The position numbers and the translations under genes are program-made. The notes beneath the pieces were generated by a model. That model did not search any database and was not told the DNA's origin. It saw only the letters and a list, made by a program, of their open reading frames with translations. A DNA stretch of 55,230 bases from Bacillota bacterium (GTDB lineage: Bacteria; Bacillota; Clostridia; Peptostreptococcales; Anaerovoracaceae): assembly GCA_017436705.1 (NCBI GenBank), contig JAFSCP010000002.1, positions 1-55,230 on the forward strand, in the 5' to 3' direction. Position 1 is the first letter of the stretch, and the number at the start of each line of letters is the position of its first letter. Positions 38,577 through 45,104 of this stretch are shown in pieces.

Positions 38577-38684
38577 CTATGCAATCCAGGCACAACTTTC
38601 AGCACTATTCTTTCCGACGCCCACTAGAGCGAGAATAATGCTGCTGATAATGATAATGCCGATGTATGCATAATTCATAAACAT
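38577..38684 (-). CDS. Branched-chain amino-acid leader peptide (attenuator)
   Basis: A 35-codon frame, too short for ordinary gene finding, starts MFMNYAY and continues IGIIIISSIILALVGVG; codons 8-23 include seven Ile, two Leu and two Val. AGAGGT lies just upstream of the ATG, and a consensus promoter lies 33 nt further. It ends at TAG well before the terminator hairpin of the leader. Ribosome stalling at these codons when Ile, Leu or Val is scarce would be expected to change RNA folding and allow transcription into ilvB. The alternative, a real small membrane peptide, cannot be excluded. Confidence 0.75.
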   Translation of the reverse strand: MFMNYAYIGIIIISSIILALVGVGKNSAESCAWIA

Positions 38685-38716
38685 AACTTTACCTCTTTAA
38701 GTAACTTGATGCTGTA

Positions 38717-38745
38717 ATTTTACCATAGGTTTTGGTTAATTGCAA
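38717..38745 (-). promoter_or_regulatory. Promoter of the ilv-leu operon
   Basis: Minus-strand TTGCAA (38740-38745), exactly 17-nt spacer, TAAAAT (38717-38722), upstream of the leader peptide. Confidence 0.75.
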
Positions 38746-38811
38746 CAATAACTTGTGTTCATTTTTGGGTTTTTAGCACAATTTCATGTACTTTTTTGTG
38801 TACATAAGCGG

Positions 38812-39687
38812 TCAGAACATGGACAGCTGTGTCTGCTGCTCCTTTTCCTCAAAAAAGTTCATATACCTGAATATTTCGTCCGGATTATCCATGATGCCGC
38901 GGTCCTGACAGAAGGCTCTGAAAATCCGCATCAGCCTGTTGTTTTCAGGGCTCACAAGATTATATGCCAGTCCGAATTCCTTTATGTATCTTTCTTTAAG
39001 ACCGCTGCCCGGAAAGAGCCGGTCCAGCTGGCTGTAAAAATACTCCCGGTTACCTTCTCTGAGAGTAAGTCCCATTCCGAAGCAGATTATTCCCTTCACA
39101 CCTGCATCGGCGCAGTAATCCAGAATTCCCCTCAGGTTGGCCTCCGTATCATTTATATACGGCAGAACCGGTGTCAGCCAGACTACTGTGGGAATACCGG
39201 CTTTCTGCAGTTCCTTAAGAACTTCATACCGTCTTGCTGTGGTGCATACTCCCGGTTCCAGCTTCCTGCAAAGTTCTTCGTCGGCCGTGGTCATGGTCAT
39301 CTGAACCACCGCCTTGGACTTGCTGTTTATGGAAGCCAGCAGGTCAATGTCGCGGAGAACCAGGTCCGACTTGGTTATGAGAGTCGCTCCGAAACCGTAG
39401 CGTTCTATGAGTTTCAGCGCCCCGCGGGTTATTTCCAGTTCTGCCTCCAGGGGCATATACGGGTCTGACATGGATCCGGTACCGATCATGCACTTGCTGC
39501 GCTTGCCCATAAGGACTTTTTCAAGGAGCTGCAGTCCGTTATCCTTGACAGCCACATCCTCAAAATCGTGGTCCATGCCGTATACCGTGCTTCTGGAATC
39601 GCAGTATATGCAGCCGTGAGTGCATCCACGGTAAAGGTTCATGCCATTCTTTGCTGAAAGAATTGTTTTTGCATGGATTTTATGCAT
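38812..39687 (-). CDS. SPL-family radical SAM protein
   Basis: A 291-residue radical S-adenosylmethionine protein related to the spore photoproduct lyase-like group. The cluster motif is CTHGCIYC (Cys-x3-Cys-x2-Cys) in YRGCTHGCIYCDSRS, followed by MIGTGSMSDPYMPLE. True spore photoproduct lyase has further conserved residues I cannot confirm, so the substrate is open. The start at 39687 has AAGGAG upstream and overlaps the end of the EamA gene by 8 nt. A start at 39735 lies inside that gene without a site. Confidence 0.87.
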   Translation of the reverse strand: MHKIHAKTILSAKNGMNLYRGCTHGCIYCDSRSTVYGMDHDFEDVAVKDNGLQLLEKVLMGKRSKCMIGTGSMSDPYMPLEAELEITRGALKLIERYGFGATLITKSDLVLRDIDLLASINSKSKAVVQMTMTTADEELCRKLEPGVCTTARRYEVLKELQKAGIPTVVWLTPVLPYINDTEANLRGILDYCADAGVKGIICFGMGLTLREGNREYFYSQLDRLFPGSGLKERYIKEFGLAYNLVSPENNRLMRIFRAFCQDRGIMDNPDEIFRYMNFFEEKEQQTQLSMF

Positions 39688-40582
39688 CAGCCTCTCCTTT
39701 TTTCTCAGGCAGGCAGAGCACCGAAAGAGCGGCAATTGTCAGAAACATGCCTGTCACCATGAGAATTGTCGGAATTTCCTCGAAGAAAATCACACCGAAA
39801 ACCATTGCTGCCGCAGGCTCGATGGCAGCCAGAATTGCAGCTTTGCCTGAATCCATATAATTGAAACTCATTGTGTAAATCACATAAGGTATTACCGCGC
39901 ACAGAGCGGAATGTCCCAGCAGCAGCAAACCGTTGGCAGCAGGCGCCTGGGCCACAAACTCTCCGATTATGCCGAAATCAGCAAAAGGTATCAGCACAAC
40001 CGAAATTGTCAGCATGAAATAAAAGGTTATGGTAATGGAATGGTAGCCTCGCTGCATAATCAGTTTGGACATTATGCTGTACAGTCCGTAGCAGAAAGAA
40101 GACGCAACACCCACCGCCACTCCGGCAGCGGTCCATGTAATCGCACCCTTCGCTTCAAGAAAGCCACTGACCAGCACGCAGCCCGCTATTGCGATAGTCA
40201 TGCAGAGTACCTTACGGCCTGTGATTTTTTCTTTAAAGAGCACTGCCGCAAAGAACATGACAAAAATCGGGAATGTGCTCAGCAGCACTGCCGCAAATGA
40301 CAGAGTCAGCTGATTCATAGCCTCATTGTAAAAGTAGCTGAGCCCCAGATTTCCCGCAATGGCCCCGAATATAATTATACCTGTATCCTTCGCTCTGACC
40401 TGCAGAAGCTCACGCTTTACAAGCAGCATGCCTGCCAGCATAATAACCACACCCAGAGACATTCTCGCAAAAAGAATTGTTGAGTTGTCCATTCCGAAGG
40501 CTGTCATCCTGCGCACAAAAACACCGACGCAGCCCCACAGTATACCTGCAGTCAGCGGCAGAAGCGCCGCAAATCTTTTCAT
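39680..40582 (-). CDS. EamA/DMT family transporter
   Basis: A 300-residue, ten-helix transporter of the drug/metabolite superfamily, made of two EamA repeats (TAGILWGCVGVFVRRM near the start; MSFNYMDSGKAAILAAIEPA in the second). Members export amino acids or other metabolites. It overlaps the gene before it by one base (stop and start share an A) and the gene after it by 8 nt, so the three genes form a translationally coupled operon. Substrate unknown. Confidence 0.9.
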   Translation of the reverse strand: MKRFAALLPLTAGILWGCVGVFVRRMTAFGMDNSTILFARMSLGVVIMLAGMLLVKRELLQVRAKDTGIIIFGAIAGNLGLSYFYNEAMNQLTLSFAAVLLSTFPIFVMFFAAVLFKEKITGRKVLCMTIAIAGCVLVSGFLEAKGAITWTAAGVAVGVASSFCYGLYSIMSKLIMQRGYHSITITFYFMLTISVVLIPFADFGIIGEFVAQAPAANGLLLLGHSALCAVIPYVIYTMSFNYMDSGKAAILAAIEPAAAMVFGVIFFEEIPTILMVTGMFLTIAALSVLCLPEKKGEADA

Positions 40583-41085
40583 TACTTTTCCTGTCCTTCC
40601 TTGGCACGCACGAACTCAATCGCTTCCTTGCCGGTCATAAAATCAATGTCCAGAGCAATTACAGTCACAATATCAAATTCCTTGCCTATGAATGCGTTCA
40701 GAGATTCATCCGCTACCCCTTTATTATATTTACGGCCCAGTACCTGCAGCGCCAGAAGCTTTTCGTCTGCCGCCTCAACTATACGGGGTCTTCCATAGCA
40801 GATAACACTTCTGTAAGTTGTGGAATATGCAGGGCCGTCCACCAGGTCAGCATCAACTACGCAGAAAGCCGCTTTTTCACTCTGCTTCACCGCATCAATT
40901 TTATAACCTGACGTATGTCCGTGAAAATACACCTTTCCTTCGTGATAAACGTAACTGAGCGGTACTGTATAAGGATATCCTTCATCGCCTGTCAGCGAAA
41001 GCACGCCGTTTGTGTTTCTGTCCAGTACTTTAATATTGTCTTCTGCAGACATCAGCTGTCTGATTCTGCGCATTTCTCTCTTCAT
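40582..41085 (-). CDS. Pyridoxamine 5'-phosphate oxidase-like flavin protein (copy 1)
   Basis: A 167-residue split-barrel protein of the PNPOx-like group, which usually binds FMN or F420-like cofactors. Characteristic strands are NTNGVLSLTGDEGYPYTVPLSYVY and GKVYFHGHTSGYKIDAV, with AFCVVDADLV and SVICYGR later. It resembles the protein at 42433 and is less like that at 51371. It is first in the PNPOx-EamA-radical SAM operon. Genuine pyridoxamine phosphate oxidase activity is unlikely, as these short paralogues mostly act as generic flavin reductases or nitroimidazole-type reductases. Confidence 0.88.
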   Translation of the reverse strand: MKREMRRIRQLMSAEDNIKVLDRNTNGVLSLTGDEGYPYTVPLSYVYHEGKVYFHGHTSGYKIDAVKQSEKAAFCVVDADLVDGPAYSTTYRSVICYGRPRIVEAADEKLLALQVLGRKYNKGVADESLNAFIGKEFDIVTVIALDIDFMTGKEAIEFVRAKEGQEK

Positions 41086-41200
41086 AATATTTACCTCCGT
41101 AAAATGGATTTATATGGGTATTGTAGCACATCTGAAGAACCAGTGCATCTGTTTTGTAATAATTTATTAACGCTGTCGAAAATTGTCGAAAATGTCTTGT

Positions 41201-41229
41201 TTGCAATCTGCGCCGTATTGTGATATAAT
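41201..41229 (+). promoter_or_regulatory. Promoter of tmRNA
   Basis: TTGCAA (41201-41206), 17-nt spacer, TATAAT (41224-41229), ending 12 nt before the tmRNA 5' end. Confidence 0.85.
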
Positions 41230-41241
41230 ATATGGGCACAT

Positions 41242-41600
41242 GGGGGTGTAAAGGTTTCGACGGGGGTATAGAACCAGGATAAGCGAGCGGTAGTTTGTCC
41301 AGTCTACCTTAAAAGGGACACGTTAAATATAAACGCTAAAAATAACAAATCTTTCGCATTAGCAGCTTAGTTTCTGCTCGCGCGTCGGCATGGGTTTACC
41401 TGTAGGCCCATTCACCGGCGTCGACTATACAGGAAAACTCTGAGGGATCTCCCGGTACTTCAGGGGACTTACGGGATAGCCGCTCCGGCAGCCTGTTAAT
41501 GGGCGTCCGGAAAAGCGAAACTTTAAATCATTAACTGCGCTCGGAGAAATTCCTGCGGAAATGCTTTCGGACGTGGGTTCGACTCCCACCACTTCCACCA
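41242..41600 (+). ncRNA. ssrA: tmRNA (transfer-messenger RNA)
   Basis: Rescues stalled ribosomes and tags the broken protein. The 5' end GGGGGTG pairs with CACTTCC before ACCA at the 3' end to form the acceptor stem. AAGGTTTCGAC is the conserved 5' tRNA-like part, and GTGGGTTCGACTCCCAC is the T-arm. The mRNA-like part carries a tag frame ending ALAA-stop. The rest is pseudoknot-rich. The gene is 359 nt long with its own promoter and terminator. The encoded CCA is followed by another CCA copy at 41601. Confidence 0.96.
41335..41370 (+). other. tmRNA tag-peptide reading frame
   Basis: The likely resume codon is GCT at 41335, giving the tag AKNNKSFALAA followed by TAG. The ALAA ending is the usual ClpXP degradation signal. 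The resume codon is assigned by analogy to other Gram-positive tmRNAs and could be off by a codon or two. Confidence 0.85.
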
Positions 41601-41607
41601 CCAGTAG

Positions 41608-41631
41608 GGCGGCCATTAAGGCCGCCTTTTT
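41608..41631 (+). terminator. Intrinsic terminator of tmRNA
   Basis: Perfect 7-bp stem ggcggcc / ggccgcc, 5-nt loop, followed by five T. Confidence 0.9.
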
Positions 41632-41636
41632 CAATT

Positions 41637-41795
41637 GTGGAAGTGGTGGGAGGAGAACCCGAGAGGGCGTGGCCGTCGTGAGAAGGTCCGGTGAACCTTC
41701 GAGCAAGCCACGGTCCAAGGCGACCGTACGGGGAGCCGCAGGGCGCAGCCTGCAAGCAGAGCGCAGCAGGCGGTCGGCTCCCACCACCTCCACCA
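41637..41795. repeat. GC-rich palindromic element whose ends copy the tmRNA 3' end
   Basis: A 159-nt block far richer in G+C than its surroundings. Its left end is an exact inverted copy of 16 nt of the tmRNA acceptor end (ctcccaccacttccac); with two mismatches the match extends to 24 nt, through the GGGTTC of the T-loop. Its right end is a direct copy of 21 tmRNA nucleotides (41580-41600) with two mismatches, including CCACCA. The two ends can pair in a stem of about 13 bp. Inside are nested stems (CGTGGC / GCCACG around GAAGGT / ACCTTC, then GGTC / GACC and GGAGCC / GGCTCC). No protein is credible. It may be a tRNA-end-targeted mobile element, an attachment-site remnant or an RNA; I cannot decide. 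Confidence 0.7.
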
Positions 41796-42117
41796 AAATG
41801 AAATGGCATAAGTTAGACCGAAAGAGCGTGGCTGCTAATATTGCTTTTTTCAGCCGTTTTTTCTGATTTATACAATATAATTGTAAAATTATGGCTATTT
41901 TCATGCTTTTTGAGGTCTTTTTCTCTTTTAATATTGTTTTTTCAAGAAACTTTACGAAAAAAATTCAATATTTTGTCGAATATATTGAATGATATGATAA
42001 ATCCATCTGAAAAAAGCAATGTTTCGCATCTGGTATCAATTTTTCTTTCTTCACTACACCTGCCATAATGATTATGATATAATTAACTCTGTATATTCAG
42101 TTTGACGGAGGTAAGAA
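41796..42117. other. AT-rich spacer without a gene
   Basis: No credible coding frame. It contains a weak GGCTG ... CAGCC hairpin followed by T (41829-41860) that may be a terminator, an AT-only inverted repeat attcaatat / atattgaat around 41965-41993, and an extended -10 (TGATATAAT, ending 42083) that could drive the following small gene. Confidence 0.5.
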
Positions 42118-42315
42118 ATGGATTCAAATAAAGTTAATGCAATGTGGTCAGTAAGCTTACTCATAATAGGTGTTGCAACATTTATACTGGCAGGAGCTAA
42201 CATTATTGGATTAACGCTTCCTGATATAGCAGTCAGAATTTTAGGGATGATGGACTTAATTGCACTTCCTGTTTTAGGCTTTTCGACTGTAAAAAAATTC
42301 AAAAACAGTAAGTGA
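42118..42315 (+). CDS. Small two-helix membrane protein, unknown
   Basis: 65 residues, not recognised as a named family. Two hydrophobic helices (about residues 9-31 and 36-54) are separated by a short turn, with a basic tail KKFKNSK. GGAGG lies seven bases before the ATG, and an extended -10 is about 35 nt upstream. Its small size and lack of neighbours with known function give no clue to its role. Confidence 0.7.
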   Translation: MDSNKVNAMWSVSLLIIGVATFILAGANIIGLTLPDIAVRILGMMDLIALPVLGFSTVKKFKNSK

Positions 42316-42358
42316 AATTCACAATTTTCTCGATGTATAATATTTCACCAGCCAAAGA

Positions 42359-42388
42359 TTGACAAAATAAATCATTTAATAATATAAT
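42359..42388 (+). promoter_or_regulatory. Promoter of the second PNPOx-like gene
   Basis: TTGACA (42359-42364), 18-nt spacer, TATAAT (42383-42388), 45 nt before the start codon. Confidence 0.75.
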
Positions 42389-42432
42389 CGCTTTACAGGA
42401 AATACATTATTTTGATTTGAGAGGAGAATACC

Positions 42433-42909
42433 ATGTTCAGAAAATTGGCAAAGCAGAACAAACTGATTTCTGAAGAGGCTTGCATAGAATTGCTTAAAAA
42501 ACAGAAAAGAGGCGTTTTATCAGTATTGGGCGATGACGATTACCCTTACGGAATGCCGCTGAATCATTTTTATGACGAAGAAACCGGCAAAATATATTTT
42601 CACAGCGGTAATTACGGCCACAGAAAAGACGCTGTCAACAAACATGATAAGGTTTCCTTCTGTGTTATCAGCGACCCGCAGCCTGTAGAGGGTTTCTGGG
42701 GACTTGATGTTCAGAGCGTGATTGTATTCGGCAGAATGAAGATTATCACTGACTTAGAAACAGTAAAAGACATTTCCCGCAAGCTTTGTTATAAGTTCAC
42801 AAGCGACGAAAAGTGGATTGAAGAAGAAATCGAGGCTGATGCAAAAGCAACTATCCTGCTTGAGCTTACCCCTGAGCACATGTGCGGCAAATTCGTCAAC
42901 GAGTCTTAA
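42433..42909 (+). CDS. Pyridoxamine 5'-phosphate oxidase-like flavin protein (copy 2)
   Basis: A 158-residue split-barrel flavin protein. KRGVLSVLGDDDYPYGMPLNHFY and GKIYFHSGNYGHRKDAV mirror the protein at 40582-41085, so the two are paralogues on opposite sides of tmRNA. SFCVISDPQPV and SVIVFGRM are also shared in position. AGGAG precedes the ATG and a consensus promoter drives it alone. The substrate is unknown; FMN-dependent reduction is the family expectation. Confidence 0.88.
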   Translation: MFRKLAKQNKLISEEACIELLKKQKRGVLSVLGDDDYPYGMPLNHFYDEETGKIYFHSGNYGHRKDAVNKHDKVSFCVISDPQPVEGFWGLDVQSVIVFGRMKIITDLETVKDISRKLCYKFTSDEKWIEEEIEADAKATILLELTPEHMCGKFVNES

Positions 42910-43007
42910 AAATGAAACTATCAAAACTGAAATCAATTCCATAAATTTTTTATTACAAAACGCAATAGAAGCTGTCAAAGGCGAAAATTTAAGTGGTAAA
43001 AAATGGA

Positions 43008-43036
43008 TTGAAGAACAATTAAAAATATTGTATAAT
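43008..43036 (+). promoter_or_regulatory. Promoter of the structured leader RNA
   Basis: TTGAAG (43008-43013), exactly 17-nt spacer, TATAAT (43031-43036). No gene start follows for 120 nt; the transcript begins with a GC-rich folded region. Confidence 0.75.
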
Positions 43037-43042
43037 AGCCAT

Positions 43043-43126
43043 AGGTCTGATCCGGCCGGGCCAGCACGGGTATGAGCGTGTGAGGATGATTGCGGTAAAT
43101 CCGCAGCGTTCTTACACGTTTTTTTA
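43043..43126 (+). ncRNA. Candidate structured small RNA or leader with terminator
   Basis: About 84 nt between a consensus promoter and a terminator. The 5' part (GGTCTGATCCGGCCGGGCC) can fold with G-U pairs. The 3' part is a long hairpin, CGTGTGAG pairing with CTTACACG with inner TGCGG / CCGCA around a TAAAT loop, followed by seven T (43119-43125). The next gene starts 33 nt later with no promoter of its own visible, so this is either a free sRNA or an attenuating leader for that gene. It matches no riboswitch class that I recognise. Confidence 0.55.
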
Positions 43127-43158
43127 TTGTCGGAAAAAGATATTTATGGAGGTAAAAT

Positions 43159-43680
43159 ATGAACAAAAATGTAAATATTGTTACAGATCTGGATGGACGA
43201 AAAATTGTACTGATTAACGATATCAGGTTCAAATCCAGACGTTCTTTTGATTGGGATACCATAGAAGAATATTTAAAAGAATATATAGGACAATTCTTTG
43301 AAATCATCGAAACATGTGAAAAAATATATATTGGATCTGATTTCCCCGATGAGTTCTGTCATTCAGAAGATAAAATAAACACAAAGGGACCGAACTTAAG
43401 AGCTAAAGCTAATGCTGCCACTGCAATTGGTGAATTAATTCAAGTTGCGTCAAACAGGACAGTGTACCCTGACTACAATGAAAAGCATGGGTCAAAAGCT
43501 AAATATGGCTGGTACCATTACAATACCCGATTTGGACTGCCTGTATATAATGATACAGGTGAACTTGTCAGATACAATATTTTTTCTGCAAGAATGCTTA
43601 TAAGACGCGATAAAAACAAAAATCTTTACTTATACGATTTTGTAAGAATAAAGAAAGAGACGTGTAGCCCGCCTAGGTAA
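43159..43680 (+). CDS. LPD3-like protein of unknown function
   Basis: A 173-residue protein resembling the large-polyvalent-protein-associated type (LPD3-like), a group known from phages and mobile elements and also found singly in clostridial chromosomes. Visible blocks are GRKIVLINDIRFKSRRSF near the start, IYIGSDFPDEFCHSEDK, NAATAIGELIQVASNR, KYGWYHYNTRFGLPVYN, and the end NLYLYDFVRIKKETCSP. No signal peptide or membrane helix. GGAGG precedes the ATG. It appears to depend on the structured leader upstream, and its final codons lie in a long hairpin. The family assignment is from memory. Confidence 0.65.
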   Translation: MNKNVNIVTDLDGRKIVLINDIRFKSRRSFDWDTIEEYLKEYIGQFFEIIETCEKIYIGSDFPDEFCHSEDKINTKGPNLRAKANAATAIGELIQVASNRTVYPDYNEKHGSKAKYGWYHYNTRFGLPVYNDTGELVRYNIFSARMLIRRDKNKNLYLYDFVRIKKETCSPPR

Positions 43681-43710
43681 AACCGTACGGTAGTAAACAT
43701 CGTCTCTTTC
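43653..43710 (+). other. Long hairpin spanning the stop codon of the LPD3-like gene
   Basis: A perfect 10-bp stem GAAAGAGACG / CGTCTCTTTC encloses a 38-nt loop that contains the stop codon and a palindromic CCGTACGG. No T-tract follows, so it is not a standard terminator. Confidence 0.55.
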
Positions 43711-43792
43711 ATAGATATAGTACCTTATTTTTTTTGCAAAGTCAATAAGCAAAATTTACATACATCCCAATTCCGTCGCCTGCACATAATCA

Positions 43793-43821
43793 TTGCAGCG
43801 CTCATAGTCCCATGTTATAAT
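43793..43821 (+). promoter_or_regulatory. Promoter of the 167-aa anchored protein
   Basis: TTGCAG (43793-43798), 17-nt spacer, TATAAT (43816-43821). Confidence 0.7.
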
Positions 43822-43897
43822 TTGATTACAAAATCCCCTTTATGGCGATACGATTAGGATTGTGCATGGATTCACATGATGCAAAGGAGGTTTTTAT

Positions 43898-44401
43898 ATG
43901 AATAAATTGCTGAAAATTGTCGTCCCTCTGCTTGTTTTATTTATCGCTGCTCTTATTTATACCCGTCCGCAGACCATAGAACAGCGCTGGGAGCTTCCTG
44001 ATTTTTCAGAATGCAGCCAGATCAGCGGCCGTTACTATATTTACGATGAAACTGACGGTCACGACAAGGTTGATACGGAATTTGTCATTACACCGGATGA
44101 CCCTGCCTTTGATGAACTGCTCGGCCTTGTGAAAGAAGCCGGCTTCAAGACCCGCCTGCGTAATCTCCTGCCATCCGGCACAAAGTATCATTCTTACAGA
44201 GAAGGCGATTTCAGGTGGGAGGTTTATCTTCACTTTGATGAGCCAATCGAACTTCCTTCAGGCAGCACAGTAAGCGGTGCACGTGTTGAAATCAGTAACT
44301 TCTTCGGCGATCTGACCATATACTGGCTGGATGAAGATGCACGCGTTTCTGTTTCTGACAAGGAGCAGTGGCTGAATGATGTTCTGGAGCTTATAAAATA
44401 A
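43898..44401 (+). CDS. Membrane-anchored protein of unknown function
   Basis: 167 residues. A short N-terminal hydrophobic helix (about residues 5-21) acts as an uncleaved anchor or signal peptide, followed by an acidic, beta-rich-looking outside domain of about 140 residues (QISGRYYIYDETDG, FRWEVYLHFDEPIEL, GARVEISNFFGDLTIYWLD). I know no family name. AAAGGAGG precedes the ATG, with its own promoter and terminator, so it is a single-gene unit. Confidence 0.8.
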   Translation: MNKLLKIVVPLLVLFIAALIYTRPQTIEQRWELPDFSECSQISGRYYIYDETDGHDKVDTEFVITPDDPAFDELLGLVKEAGFKTRLRNLLPSGTKYHSYREGDFRWEVYLHFDEPIELPSGSTVSGARVEISNFFGDLTIYWLDEDARVSVSDKEQWLNDVLELIK

Positions 44402-44411
44402 TAACATCCAC

Positions 44412-44440
44412 GCAGCGTAGGTTGTCCTGCGCTGCTTTTT
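44412..44440 (+). terminator. Intrinsic terminator
   Basis: Ten-base-pair stem gcagcgtagg / cctgcgctgc with one G-U, 4-nt loop, followed by five T. Confidence 0.85.
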
Positions 44441-44479
44441 GTTTTATTATTATATCAGAAAGCAAAAGGAGGATTTCAG

Positions 44480-45067
44480 ATGGACAATTACGTAACAGGC
44501 GCTGTTATCCGGCGTCTCCGTGAAGATAAAAAAATGACACAGGCAGAACTTGCTTCCAGGCTGGATGTAAGTCCCAAGACAATCTCAAAGTGGGAAACTG
44601 CAAAAGGTCTGCCGGACATCACATTGCTTGATCCCCTGGCGGCAGCCCTTGATGTCTCAGTCATGGAGCTCATGTCCGGAAACACCATAATCAACCGCAA
44701 TATTTCTGCAAACATGCTGCGCTCACAGATTTATGTGTGCCCTGTCTGCGGCAACATTATCCACTCCATGGGCGAGGCTGTCATCAGCTGCTGCGGAGTT
44801 ACTTTGCCGCCGCTGGAACCAGAGGAACCGGACGAAGCTCATGAGATTACCATTGAAAAGGTCGAGGACGAGCAGTTTGTAGTGATTCATCACGACATGA
44901 CCAAGCAGCACTACATATCCTTTATGGCCTATGTAACCGGCGATAAATTCCAGATGGTGAAACTTTATCCTGAAGGAAATGCGGAGTGCCGCTTCAGGTT
45001 CAGGGGTGCAGGTTACCTTTATATTTACTGCAACCGCCACGGGCTCATGCGCATAAAAGTAAAATAA
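44480..45067 (+). CDS. XRE-type HTH regulator fused to a desulfoferrodoxin-like domain
   Basis: A 195-residue two-domain protein. Residues 7-61 are a Cro/CI-type helix-turn-helix (LREDKKMTQAELASRLDVS, PKTISKWETAKGLPD). Residues 85-195 resemble desulfoferrodoxin/superoxide reductase: Cys87-x2-Cys90 with Cys104-Cys105 for a rubredoxin-like iron centre, and His121, His138, His144, Cys184 and His187 (CNRHG) as candidate ligands of the catalytic iron site. It is probably a redox- or superoxide-sensing regulator; which genes it controls is not visible. AAAGGAGG lies upstream of the ATG. Confidence 0.88.
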   Translation: MDNYVTGAVIRRLREDKKMTQAELASRLDVSPKTISKWETAKGLPDITLLDPLAAALDVSVMELMSGNTIINRNISANMLRSQIYVCPVCGNIIHSMGEAVISCCGVTLPPLEPEEPDEAHEITIEKVEDEQFVVIHHDMTKQHYISFMAYVTGDKFQMVKLYPEGNAECRFRFRGAGYLYIYCNRHGLMRIKVK

Positions 45068-45074
45068 GCAAACT

Positions 45075-45100
45075 AAAACCAGGGAAGTCCCTGGTTTTTT
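45075..45100. terminator. Bidirectional intrinsic terminator
   Basis: Perfect stem aaaaccaggga / tccctggtttt with a 2-nt spacer loop, between convergent genes. Confidence 0.9.
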
Positions 45101-45104
45101 ACTG

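Noticed and set aside
38485-38673. A plus-strand frame over the ilvB leader
   Set aside because: It lies opposite the attenuator and leader peptide, has no ribosome-binding site or promoter, and its composition does not look like a protein.
40582-41085. True pyridoxamine 5'-phosphate oxidase (pdxH)
   Set aside because: Short PNPOx-fold paralogues of this kind lack the full PdxH length and have no vitamin B6 neighbours; only the fold is claimed.
41425-41904. Open frames on the minus strand across tmRNA and the palindromic element (also 41531-41809)
   Set aside because: They are shadows of structured RNA; composition is odd, no ribosome-binding site, and the plus strand holds an unmistakable tmRNA.
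43653-43710. Intrinsic terminator at the end of the LPD3-like gene
   Set aside because: Long stem but large loop and no T-tract after it; kept as an unexplained hairpin.
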